Positions 35,901 through 43,586 of a stretch of DNA of 64,000 bases are shown one piece after another. The notes beneath the pieces were generated by a model that saw nothing but the letters and a program-made list of their open reading frames with translations, did no database searches and was not told the origin of the DNA. The DNA is from Saprospiraceae bacterium (GTDB lineage Bacteria; Bacteroidota; Bacteroidia; Chitinophagales; Saprospiraceae), in assembly GCA_019187365.1 (NCBI GenBank), contig JABARE010000007.1:1-64000 (forward strand). Reading direction: 5' to 3'. Position numbers and translations under genes: made by a program. How positions within the stretch are numbered: the first letter of the stretch is position 1; each line of letters begins with the position of its first letter.

Positions 35901-37984
35901 TTTACTGGCCTGTTCCGGAAGCCCGCGACCATTGTGGTGCGACTGCGCTGCTGTCGTCGCACGCCCCTGGCAGCATATTTGAAACGGGCGACACAAGGGT
36001 AGTTTATACCGCCAGCGACGCCTGCGGCAATACTAACGAATGTTCGTTCGTAGTGCGCGTAAGCGATAAATGCTGCAACGCAGCTCCGGTGCTGAGCTGT
36101 CCGCCAGCTTTCAGGGCATGTCCGGGTTCGGACATTTCGCCGGCAAGTGCCGGGTTGCCGACGGCAACGGCTGGCAAAACCGAGTGCGACGATCCTGTAT
36201 TGCGTTATGCCGACCGCGTGGTGACAACGGGGCCCTGCGCCGGTGCGTACCACATAGAGCGCACCTGGACGGCACAGGATCCGCTGCGGCCTGAGCTGCA
36301 GACGTCCTGTGTTCAGGAAATTGAACTAAAAGACGATCAACCGCCCGTGCTAAGTGGAATGCCTGAAGACCAGGTGATCGATGCGCGCGGTGCGTGCGAA
36401 GTGAGCGTTTCCTGGCCACTGCCCGATGCAACCGACAACTGTGGCCTCCGCACCCTCGATCCCAACCATCCGCCGTCCAGTTCCTTTGGAGCTGGCGTGC
36501 GCTGGGTCGTTTACACAGCAACGGATTATTGTGGGAATGTAACCCGCGACAGCTTCCGCATTGAAGTCACAGGAACGGAAATCGCCATTGACTGTCCTCG
36601 CGACACGGTCATCCCGCGACAAAATCCATTTATCAACGGCGCATTTTTCGACTGGGAAGAACCCGTGGCGAACCATTGTGACCCATGCATAGACAGCATT
36701 CCGGGATTTATTTACATGGGCAAGTTGAACGGCAAGCGCTATTTCTGTTCGCTGGGTCCTGCAAACTGGACTGCGGCCCGCATACGTTGCGAACAACTTG
36801 GCGGGAAGCTGGCCGTTGTCGAAACAGCCGAAGAAAACCGTTTCCTGTCCACGCTGCTCAACGGACAGACCGCATGGATCGGAGCCAGCGACGAAAAGAT
36901 CGAAGGTCACTTTGAATGGATCGACGGTCAACCGGTCGTCTTTAGCAACTGGCTTCCGGGCCAACCCAACAACTCGGGAGGCGACGAAGACCACGTGGAG
37001 CTGCTGCCCGATGGTGGATGGAACGACCGCAACGGCGCCACCCAGCGCGAATTCATCTGTGAGATCCCGTGTTACGAGCTCCTTCAGATTGCCGGGGTAA
37101 CCAAGGGAGAGATGTTGCCCTGCGGGGAAAACGTGATCCGGTACGTCGCCCGCAAGAATGGTGAGTCCGATACCTGTCAGTTTACGGTAACCGTCGATTG
37201 CAATGCGCAGACGACCTACTGTCAAACGGCTGCAATCAACAGTGAATACATGCACATCCAGCGCGTGCGCTTTGCCGGCATAGACCAGACTTCAGGCAAT
37301 GATGGCGGCTACCGTTACTTTTCGGATCCCTGCGGCAGTATAGAAGCCTCGCAGACTTATTCGATATGTCTGCAACCCGGCTATGCAAGCATTCCATACC
37401 TGGTGTACTGGAAGGTTTGGATCGATTACAACGCAGACGGATTTTTTGATCCCCTCACAGAAGAGGTCGTCTATGGTTATGGCAACGCGGAGATGTGTGC
37501 GCAGATCACCATGCCGGCCTACCTGCCTAAGGCGATAACCCGCATGCGCATCATACAGTCGTTTACGGGTTATCCTCCCAATCCCTGCGCGGCCCCGCTG
37601 TTCGGAGAAGTAGAAGATTACTGCCTTCTGTCGAATGGCGGTCCGGGATTTGGTGCAAACGATCCCGTTGGGCAATTCCGCAAGACCGGGGAGGCGATTC
37701 CCCTGCATGCCGCAGACGCACAGCAAACCGATCCGTTGGGATCCAGTTTTGAGGTTTTGGTATTTCCCAATCCTGCAGATGCCGTCGTGCACTTTCGTGC
37801 GGCGCAGTCATTCGAACTCGAGCTGTTCGATGCCCAGGGCAAGCTCACTTTTAAAACAGATCCCGGCGACCCCCTGAGCGAACACCGGTTGAACGTCGCC
37901 TCCTGGAAGCCCGGAATGTACACCGGACTTGCAAGAACTCCCGACGGCCAGACCCGCATTTGCCGCATCCTCGTCAATCCTTAG
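32936..37984 (+). CDS. Giant secreted HYR-repeat protein with C-type lectin, GEVED and T9SS domains
   Basis: The protein has 1682 residues with an N-terminal signal peptide (ending DAIAQ). Residues ~45-1210 are seven Cys-rich repeats of about 167 residues. Each has a CPxxxxxCPG head, a WTAxDP motif and a HYR unit (xxVTVxSDEHCEA, DACGNTSKCEFV). Residues ~1258-1380 form a C-type lectin-like domain with YFCSLGPANWTAAR, a QPN sugar-site-like tripeptide and WND. Residues ~1483-1565 are a GEVED domain (WIDYNADGFFD, FGEVEDYC). The last ~80 residues are a T9SS sorting domain (VFPNPADAVVHF). It is probably a surface adhesin or matrix protein. A terminator follows. Confidence 0.9.
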   Translation: MRKTITPLSLGMLVCLTLLTSVHDAIAQPAKSQDPTLPPSASNCVQPPVIHCPPPFNACPGTSLDPDVTGWAKVQAAQPECPKPNLSYSERTLQQGTCANSQLLQRIWTASDPADPSLRSFCIQYVSSLDTLAPHFSHCPRDTVILSNEHCVGVFRWEMPCLSDGCGNFELLSSHPNGGEFAIGHHLILLTATDECGNTANCQFKLEVLENCCQHPPRLSCPPDYAGCPSQSSDPSETGFAVATKSSPTCNDPIVSFQDSILHTNICSFVILRTWKATDPDNPELHTSCVQHIALEDHTPPTITYCPPSVTVSSDEHCEAVINWNDPVATDGCGTAQVTTSLPKDFKFQLGVTGVVVIATDACGNTSKCEFVITVTENCCKQVPTIQCPSDYNTCPGASMDPAFAGRPTIQPGGIHCPPPLVGFRDLVRDSSACFRNMTRIWTATDPVNPALTSHCSQTLRAEDHQPPVISNCPPNVTVQSDEHCEAVINWNDPVASDGCGDVQVTTSLPKDFKFQLGVTGVVVIATDACGNTSKCEFVITVTENCCRENPEILCPADYTDCPGGSLDPSVTGRPQVILASPSCPDAVLEYKDDTLVLEPCRLQIARAWTTYIPGKEHLRASCVQQLRYQDDDEPYFTFCPPDQHAPSDPDCQASVSWRAPVAKDACGGVTLQSSHVSGSRFPIGSTSVQVVATDACGNTSSCSFQVSVANNCCQDPPSLVCPADFTGCPGTSTDPSATGTATALPGGAHCGQPLLSYRDSILVQGPCNTEWIRIWEARDPVFPELAARCEQRIRLADRQPPVITYCPPSRIIASGPNCEIVVGWDDPQASDACGNVQISTSLPKDFSFKLGITGVVVIATDACGNTSKCEFVIDVIENCCNDAPVITCPPHYQDCPGADIDPAITGTATAKPYHKACSPATITYTDILNFTHVCNLSVDRIWKATNPKNNVTSQCIQNIRLIDTTAPEFLSCPGDITVDPGYDCRVPVYWPVPEARDHCGATALLSSHAPGSIFETGDTRVVYTASDACGNTNECSFVVRVSDKCCNAAPVLSCPPAFRACPGSDISPASAGLPTATAGKTECDDPVLRYADRVVTTGPCAGAYHIERTWTAQDPLRPELQTSCVQEIELKDDQPPVLSGMPEDQVIDARGACEVSVSWPLPDATDNCGLRTLDPNHPPSSSFGAGVRWVVYTATDYCGNVTRDSFRIEVTGTEIAIDCPRDTVIPRQNPFINGAFFDWEEPVANHCDPCIDSIPGFIYMGKLNGKRYFCSLGPANWTAARIRCEQLGGKLAVVETAEENRFLSTLLNGQTAWIGASDEKIEGHFEWIDGQPVVFSNWLPGQPNNSGGDEDHVELLPDGGWNDRNGATQREFICEIPCYELLQIAGVTKGEMLPCGENVIRYVARKNGESDTCQFTVTVDCNAQTTYCQTAAINSEYMHIQRVRFAGIDQTSGNDGGYRYFSDPCGSIEASQTYSICLQPGYASIPYLVYWKVWIDYNADGFFDPLTEEVVYGYGNAEMCAQITMPAYLPKAITRMRIIQSFTGYPPNPCAAPLFGEVEDYCLLSNGGPGFGANDPVGQFRKTGEAIPLHAADAQQTDPLGSSFEVLVFPNPADAVVHFRAAQSFELELFDAQGKLTFKTDPGDPLSEHRLNVASWKPGMYTGLARTPDGQTRICRILVNP
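33060..36570 (+). repeat. Seven ~500-bp in-frame repeats encoding HYR modules
   Basis: Units begin near 33073, 33577, 34081, 34582, 35083, 35584 and 36082. Units 2, 3 and 5 are the most alike at DNA level, for example around 33960-34060, 34460-34570 and 35460-35560 (shared GTGGTGATCGCCACCGACGC-like segments). This suggests recent duplication or gene conversion. Confidence 0.75.
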
Positions 37985-38014
37985 TTTTTCCTATACTGAA
38001 AAGGTATGAAGCCT

Positions 38015-38048
38015 GGGCCGGTTGCTGAACGTAGCACCGGCCCTTTTT
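38015..38048 (+). terminator. Rho-independent terminator
   Basis: The stem GGGCCGGT...GCT pairs with AGC.ACCGGCCC around a short GAACGT-type loop and is followed by a TTTTT run, about 30 bases after the stop of the HYR-repeat gene. Confidence 0.85.
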
Positions 38049-38354
38049 CATTCATTCCATTCTGTTATGCCGAGTGACCAGCTGATGCCTTTTTCAGTTG
38101 CCGTTCAATCCAAATGTACTGATCAGAATGGAAAGTCGCAACGGTGTGATGGTCCGCATCAACGAGGTAGAAAGCACAAAGTGTGAAATCATTCCCTCTC
38201 CTAGGATTTACTCTTTTCGTGTGAGCCAGCCCATAACAACAAAACGTTCCAATCTTACACCCTCCGTGGAAACCGAAATTGCTGGAATCCGATTTGTACA
38301 TCCATGGTGCATTTAGATAATAAATCTACCTATAATTTAGCACAAGGCCCGTCT
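38049..38354. other. Intergenic DNA without a recognised gene
   Basis: Short open frames exist on both strands (minus 38065-38301, plus 38098-38316), but neither was recognised as a family member. The minus-strand frame has somewhat protein-like wording (FTLCAFYLVDADHHTVATFH) and could be a decayed gene fragment. Confidence 0.3.
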
Positions 38355-38683
38355 TTATAAATTCGGCAAGGAAAATCCAAGTCTGATTTGGGGGCCGACG
38401 ATATACAATGAGTTGGTTCGCGATGTAAGCTTGGCCGCATTTGTATTAAAATACGTTTTATTCACGGCTAAAGCCATCTCTCCGCCGGCAATCAAAACCT
38501 CAACATAAGGGCAAAGGCCGTGTACCCTGGTTTTATTTCACCGCATCCATGCTGCAGTGGAAAGGAAGTCGAATTCTGTAGATGGTCCTGGAAAACCGTC
38601 GCGTCGATGGGATTCTTTCTGTCTTCGAAAGCACCAAACCTCAAAATGAGCCCGTTGTTGTATTCGCTTCGTTGCCTTTGAAA
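38355..38683 (-). pseudogene. Frameshifted C-terminal fragment of an outer-membrane beta-barrel protein
   Basis: Read on the minus strand, the first frame gives NNGLILRFGAFEDRKNPID and continues to PGYTAFALMLRF before a TGA. The shifted frame continues without a break as EVLIAGGEMALAVNKTYF and ends IVGPQIRLGFSLPNL with a stop at 38355. Alternating strands and the terminal aromatic/hydrophobic strand are typical of small Bacteroidota barrels. There is no start codon or signal peptide: the 5' part is gone, and a stop lies just upstream. Confidence 0.6.
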
Positions 38684-38689
38684 ATAATA

Positions 38690-39241
38690 TCATTTCATCA
38701 TTTCCCATTCCCGTTTTAGCATTGCGTATTGAAACTCACTTCCCCATTTTCCTTTAAAATAAATATTTTCAATAAAATGTCCTTCTTGTCTAAATCCTGT
38801 ACTTTTTAATAAGTTAATTGCAGCAATGTTTTCAGCATCGACAAATTCCACTACACGGTGGATTCCCCTCCTTTCAAATAAGAAGGACAAAATTCCAAGT
38901 AATGCTTCTTTTGCGAACCCCATTCTTTGTTCAAGGTGTGAAATGGTTATTCCGATTTCGGCAATCCTTGTGTCGTGCTGGTCGAATTTTAGCGCGCAAT
39001 CGCCAATAAGTTGCCCCCTTTCAATATTTTCAATTCCATATTGCACCCATTCGCCCGCTTTACAAAATTGCATGGTCGAATTGGCTTTAATAAATTCTTC
39101 AGCTTGTTCAATTGTCATAACATCAAACCCCTGATATTTTACCACTTCTGGATTTGAACGGTAATTGTGAAAGTCAGACAAGTCTGATAATTCGAGATCC
39201 CGAATTGCAAGACGTTTCGTATGTATATTAAGCCTTTCCAA
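38690..39241 (-). CDS. GNAT-family N-acetyltransferase (RimJ/RimL type)
   Basis: The protein has 183 residues. It follows the Acetyltransf_3 plan: TKRLAIRDLELSDL at the N-terminus, IENIERGQLIGDCAL, then the acetyl-CoA loop region HLEQRMGFAKEALLGILSFL (Q/R-x-x-G-x-A) and ENIAAINLLKSTGFRQEG. The substrate (protein N-terminus, antibiotic or small amine) cannot be told. Its DNA is more AT-rich than the regions to its left, in line with the decayed genes on both sides being recent arrivals. Confidence 0.9.
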   Translation of the reverse strand: MERLNIHTKRLAIRDLELSDLSDFHNYRSNPEVVKYQGFDVMTIEQAEEFIKANSTMQFCKAGEWVQYGIENIERGQLIGDCALKFDQHDTRIAEIGITISHLEQRMGFAKEALLGILSFLFERRGIHRVVEFVDAENIAAINLLKSTGFRQEGHFIENIYFKGKWGSEFQYAMLKREWEMMK

Positions 39242-39292
39242 TACAATTAATTTTGGTCATATGGTATTTGGCGGTTTGTTTTTTAAAAGGAC

Positions 39293-39481
39293 CTATAGTG
39301 TGCCGGTATTGCCGCTTCTTATCCGGTAAAAATTCTCAGGACCTCGTAATTTAATATACCCCTTGGGTCCAGGGTTACTTTGCAAAGTATTAATGGATTT
39401 AATAATTTTTTTTATTTCCGATTTCTGGAGTTTAATTAATTCTCTTTCAGCTGATCTGGCAACAATTAATTTAAAAGTCAT
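39293..39481 (-). pseudogene. Truncated ParE/RelE-type toxin
   Basis: The frame gives 62 residues that match the first two thirds of a ParE/RelE toxin (LIVARSAERELIKLQKSEIK, then LRGPENFYRIRSG). The reading then ends at GNTGTL. In an intact toxin YRIR-x-G-x-YR is followed by two more strands; a +2 shift restores QYR but not the rest. Its ATG overlaps the stop of the antitoxin remnant upstream. Confidence 0.6.
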
Positions 39482-39663
39482 ATTAGTTTCTTCTTTCTAA
39501 GATCAGTTTTAACTTTTGACCAATCTTTTGATGGTTCACTTTTTCTTTTAATTGCGGTCGTGTAGTCATAAAAGTCTTCCCACAACTTCTTGTTTTTCTT
39601 CAAGTCTATTTTAACTGAAACTTATTCATTGCTCTCATACATTAAATGAGATACTCCTTTCAT
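39478..39663 (-). pseudogene. Antitoxin remnant with an in-frame stop
   Basis: From the ATG at 39663 the frame reads MKGVSHLMYESNE, then TAA at 39624-39622, then continues VSVKIDLKKNKKLWEDFYDY and on to KTDLRKKKLI before TGA. Apart from the stop, this matches the small antitoxins that read ...VDEQG-x-K-x-x-VIIDL-x-x-Y-x-x-WEDFYD and sit directly upstream of RelE/ParE toxins. With the truncated toxin, it marks a dead toxin-antitoxin module. Confidence 0.6.
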
Positions 39664-40067
39664 GATTGATAATCTCATTTACAAAAGTAACAAATTAAAA
39701 CTGATTGTTTTCACCATTCTGTATGAACGCGCTCACACCTTAATTTTAGTCGCAACGATGCAACATCAATCTTTCCCCTTTTTAATGCTTTTAAACAATC
39801 TCCTTATGGCAAACATATAATTGAGATCAAAATATGGGATAGTAATTTATTCCGAAGCAACCTTATCCCTCCCCATACCCCTCCAGGGTAAAGTCGTCGA
39901 AGTGGTATATTTCGCGGTTGGCGGGCATGGGCGATGTATGGTGTAAAAATACCGCAGATTGGAAAAATGGAAGGGGGAAAACGGAAGGGGGTGCGAGGGG
40001 TGCCGGGAAAATGGAAATGTCCTATTTTTGAAAGAAAGGCTGGAGTCCCGCTCCATCATCGCCCGGT
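39664..40067. other. Gene-free AT-rich intergenic region
   Basis: No gene, RNA or clear repeat is seen. Frames open on the minus strand near 39847-40155 overlap the following gene and look like chance. Composition changes from AT-rich to GC-rich at about 39850. Confidence 0.4.
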
Positions 40068-41237
40068 ATGTCGATTCGAATGCACACCCGTATGCGCTGT
40101 TCCCCGCTCCAGCCGGGGCAAGTGGCGGCACGCCTCTTCGTGGCCTTTGCTGCATGGCCCTGCCTGCTGCTGATCCTGCTCAGTGCCACAGAGGGCAAGT
40201 ACCAGACCCGGCGCATTTATTCCATAGGCGCACACAGCGGGTTTATCATCGCACACAGCCGGGAAGTACAAAACACCCGGGGGGCGCGACCCTACGGAGT
40301 GGAGGGCAGCGTGGGAATTGACGACCACTCCGACCGGACGTATGCGCTTTGCCGCTGCGCCACCGAACGCGGTGCCAACGCACAATACATCGACTTCGAC
40401 AACCGCGTGCTCGGAAAGGCCGCTGCCCTCAGCTTCTACTTCGAACCGCGCTTTGCCCTCTCTCCCTCCTCCCAGCTCGGGGTGAGGGCCATGTGCGGAG
40501 GCATCTACCTGAGCAATCCCTTCCACCCCCAGCACAACCCTTCCAACCAGTCGTATAGCACGCACTTCAGCTTCTTCCTCGGACTGGGCACGGGATTCCG
40601 CTACCGCATCTCCCCAAAACTCCATGCCGGAATGACCGCCCTGTTCCTGCACACCAGCAACGGCGGACTGAAAGAACCCAACAAGGGTGTAAACTGGCCC
40701 GTGCTGCAGCTCCAACTGCAATTCGACCCCTCCGGCGCAAGTCCCCGGCGCGGGCCACCTGCCGGCATGCCACAGGAGAAGCTTCAGGGCGTCTCCGCAT
40801 TTGCCTTCTACAGCAGCAAGCTGGTGGCGCATGGCGACAAGCGGCGTTACCCCGTGTATGGCATCGCCGCCAATGCATTTACCCAGCTTTCCTCCGTCAG
40901 CGGGTTGCTGGCAGGATTGGAACTCTACCTGGACCTGTCGGTAAAAGAAAAGCTTGCGAGGCAGGGCCTGTCCACAGACCACCAACCGGGCGCCGGCATC
41001 GCCGTTGGTCACGTGTTTTTCCTTGGGCGCATGCAGTTTTCACAACAACTCGGCGTGTACGCCCTCAAAGCCAACCCCTCCTTCGACCGCCTCTACCAAC
41101 GCTGGACGTTGACCTACCGCCACCACCACTGGCTGGTTGGCATCTCCCTCAAAGCGCACCGCCACGTTGCCGACTTTGCCGACCTGCGGCTGGGCACCCG
41201 GTGGCAAAGACAAAAGGGCCCCCGGGAAACTCCATGA
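40068..41237 (+). CDS. Lipid A deacylase / acyloxyacyl hydrolase, PagL-like
   Basis: The protein has 389 residues with a hydrophobic N-terminal segment (LFVAFAAWPCLLLILLSA) and then an outer-membrane barrel. The PagL signature is present: FLHTSNGGLKEPNKGVNW, with His195, Ser197 and Asn198 at the positions of the PagL His-Ser pair and the trailing NxGxN. Family knowledge: PagL removes the 3-O acyl chain of lipid A in the outer membrane. The chain is about twice the length of pseudomonad PagL, as is common in Bacteroidota members. The start may be the ATG at 40068 or 40080. Confidence 0.8.
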   Translation: MSIRMHTRMRCSPLQPGQVAARLFVAFAAWPCLLLILLSATEGKYQTRRIYSIGAHSGFIIAHSREVQNTRGARPYGVEGSVGIDDHSDRTYALCRCATERGANAQYIDFDNRVLGKAAALSFYFEPRFALSPSSQLGVRAMCGGIYLSNPFHPQHNPSNQSYSTHFSFFLGLGTGFRYRISPKLHAGMTALFLHTSNGGLKEPNKGVNWPVLQLQLQFDPSGASPRRGPPAGMPQEKLQGVSAFAFYSSKLVAHGDKRRYPVYGIAANAFTQLSSVSGLLAGLELYLDLSVKEKLARQGLSTDHQPGAGIAVGHVFFLGRMQFSQQLGVYALKANPSFDRLYQRWTLTYRHHHWLVGISLKAHRHVADFADLRLGTRWQRQKGPRETP

Positions 41238-41264
41238 GGCCCTTTCCCCAACTCCTGAATGCGC

Positions 41265-41286
41265 ATACTAACGAACGTTTGTTCAT
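41265..41286. repeat. Dispersed palindrome, well-conserved copy
   Basis: ATACTAACGAACGTTTGTTCAT lies between two convergent genes. It is the clearest extragenic instance of the palindrome family described in the findings. Confidence 0.55.
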
Positions 41287-41428
41287 GGTTGTTTGACCTC
41301 CCCTGGAAGAGTGCCTGTGTCCTGTTCCGGCTGCCCGCAACCGGTCCTTGCAGCTCCAAAGCGAATTCCGGGCCGGAATACAGCCCCCCTTCGCAGAGGG
41401 TTGCAGACCTTTCACCCTGCTCCCCGGC

Positions 41429-43435
41429 CTAAAAATGCATGCGCTGTGATTCGCGCGGACGGACGACGGGCGGCTTGGGATAAAACGAGATGTCGATCGT
41501 GCGGATCTCTCCTGCAGGACTGATCTCCAGCAATACAGACTGGTACGGGTCGAAGCGAACGAACGTTTGTTTGGTTGTGCCGTTGGCGTGAACGGCAAAC
41601 TCCATAGTCCTGCCTTCTGTCGCGAAAGACTGCCCCGAATACACCGGGTACTGCAAATGGTGCGACGGCCATTGCGCCAAAAACAGGTATTTCGTTCCGT
41701 CTTTCGTTGTGCGGCACCAATATTCCGGCAAACGGTCGCCGGAGATCAGCGCGGGGTGGCCGATGAGTTTTGCAAAATCGGAAGACACGTTGTTCAGTGC
41801 GGTCAATTTGCCGAGCGTCGATGCGTATTTTGCCGACTTGTTTTTGCCGGGTTGCACGGGATTGCGCTTTAGGCATACCCTGAGGCCCTTCTTCGCGAGC
41901 TGCAGCACCCGCTTCAACGCGCGGACATCCATGTACTCCACGTCGACGTACAGCAACGAGAAAGAGGCGTCACCAACCACCAGCCTTCCTTTGTCAAGTT
42001 TCGCCTCTTCGAGAAAATGGCGGTTGATCCATAGTGGGTGATAACCCGCCACTTCTTCGGGCGTGTAGACGTATCGCATTTCGTATTCCCCCCAAACCCA
42101 AACACGCTGGCGCTCCGGCGGATACGGCCCCTTCATGACCGCGTCTTCGTAGGGAATGTAAACGGCGACGTCGGTGTAGGTCCTTCCCCTTTGCAGGTAA
42201 GAGGAAACCTTCTCCACGTAGGTGTTGAGTTTGGGCAGTTCTTCTGTCAGGCTCCCTCCGGGACCGATGTAGCAGGTGGCAAAAAAGTCGATGGTGTCCG
42301 AGCCTTTGGGGTTGAACGGCATGCCGATGTACACGTGGTGGTTTACCCCGTTGGCGAACAGGGCATCGGCAACCATTTTCAGGTCGGCCGTCTGCTCCTT
42401 TCGCAAATACGTGTTCGGAAATCCGTACATGCAGGTAAAGGATTCGCTGGACGTGAGCGGTTTGGAGGAAAGGCATGCGGCGGAGCTGACGATCCTGGCG
42501 TAATTCGGATTGTTGAGCATGGCCTCGGTTTCGGGTATATCCGGAAGCGCATACGTCGTCATGATGTCGGCAGGCGCTCCCAAACATTGAACCCTTGACC
42601 AGGCACCCATTTCTTTGCACTTTTCGACATAGGGTTTGTAAAAACCCGTGGTGACATAATCGTCCAGGTGCAACATATAATCGTAACGCACGTCGGGAAA
42701 AGAATCGAGGCCCCTCTCCATATAGGGAATGATGTCGTAGGCAAATTGCCTTTTGAAGGTTTTATCAAATCCGGGAGTCCACAATTTGTTCGTTTGGTTG
42801 AGTTTTATTTCCCACGAATCGGTAAACAACACCGTTTTAGGTCCTTTGAGCACCTGCTTCAAGGCTGCTTCGTAGGGTTTTGCAAACAGGGCAAAAGCTT
42901 TTGCGTCCATGTGGTTGATGACGCGCATGTTTTCGGGCCAGGCCCAGGAGAAGGTGAGCAGCTGGCTAAACGAGCTGTCCCCGTAAATTTGGGTGCCGCA
43001 GGACTTTGGAATGTTGAGTTCCGCAACCGGCCATGCACTGCCAAAGGTGAAGTCGCAAGCCATGCCGATGGAATCCGCATAGCGCTTGGTGTAGGCCACG
43101 ATACCGGTCCAGTCGGCGCTGAGCCATTTCTGCGCGCTGGTATCGACCGGATAATGGCGATTGAAGTCTCTGGCATACCAAAATTGGTAACGGTGCAGCG
43201 GATAAAGCCATGCGATCTCCGCCCCTCCAAAATGATTGTCCTTTAGCCAGTCGAGCTGATGCCGTACATCCGCTTCGCGGATCCGGGTGGCAAACCAAAA
43301 CCAGCGCACCATGGGCTTTGCCGACCGGTAAAAGGGATTGGGCGGAACATCCCGGTGTATCGCGGGGTCCGGCGGCTGCGCCAATAGGCCCTGCACCAAA
43401 AACGTGAAATAAATAAAGATTCGCAGGATACTCAT
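41429..43435 (-). CDS. Secreted large glycosidase-like protein (GH106-like)
   Basis: The protein has about 668 residues from the ATG at 43435, which starts a clear signal peptide (MSILRIFIYFTFLVQGLLAQ); the longer frame to 43543 would bury it. The N-terminal region (VRWFWFATRIREADVRHQLD, FGGAEIAWLYP) and the later KTVLFTDSWE resemble the TIM-barrel part of GH106-type alpha-L-rhamnosidases and relatives. The protein is shorter than typical GH106 enzymes and lacks recognised extra beta domains. The substrate is unproven. The pentapeptide-repeat gene is divergent. Confidence 0.7.
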   Translation of the reverse strand: MSILRIFIYFTFLVQGLLAQPPDPAIHRDVPPNPFYRSAKPMVRWFWFATRIREADVRHQLDWLKDNHFGGAEIAWLYPLHRYQFWYARDFNRHYPVDTSAQKWLSADWTGIVAYTKRYADSIGMACDFTFGSAWPVAELNIPKSCGTQIYGDSSFSQLLTFSWAWPENMRVINHMDAKAFALFAKPYEAALKQVLKGPKTVLFTDSWEIKLNQTNKLWTPGFDKTFKRQFAYDIIPYMERGLDSFPDVRYDYMLHLDDYVTTGFYKPYVEKCKEMGAWSRVQCLGAPADIMTTYALPDIPETEAMLNNPNYARIVSSAACLSSKPLTSSESFTCMYGFPNTYLRKEQTADLKMVADALFANGVNHHVYIGMPFNPKGSDTIDFFATCYIGPGGSLTEELPKLNTYVEKVSSYLQRGRTYTDVAVYIPYEDAVMKGPYPPERQRVWVWGEYEMRYVYTPEEVAGYHPLWINRHFLEEAKLDKGRLVVGDASFSLLYVDVEYMDVRALKRVLQLAKKGLRVCLKRNPVQPGKNKSAKYASTLGKLTALNNVSSDFAKLIGHPALISGDRLPEYWCRTTKDGTKYLFLAQWPSHHLQYPVYSGQSFATEGRTMEFAVHANGTTKQTFVRFDPYQSVLLEISPAGEIRTIDISFYPKPPVVRPRESQRMHF

Positions 43436-43586
43436 CCTGCAAGTATAATGGATTGCCCATGGCTGAACAATATGCGCATTTGATTTTTCACCGGGCGATG
43501 GTTCGGCCTTTTCGTTTTCAATGTACTTTTGCTTAAACCGCACCGCCTTTCAATCATTCCGTGCCGGACAGGCCTTTCTGTTTTCA

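Noticed and set aside
33060-36570. CRISPR-like array
   Set aside because: The repeats are ~500 bp, in frame and protein-coding; there are no short repeats with unique spacers anywhere in the window.
36350-37255. A 301-codon frame antisense to the HYR/lectin gene
   Set aside because: The plus-strand domains (C-type lectin, GEVED) are clear; the antisense frame is not protein-like.
40056-41012. A long open frame antisense to the PagL-like gene
   Set aside because: Low-complexity G/E/V-rich translation, no family features, and the plus strand carries the PagL active-site motif.
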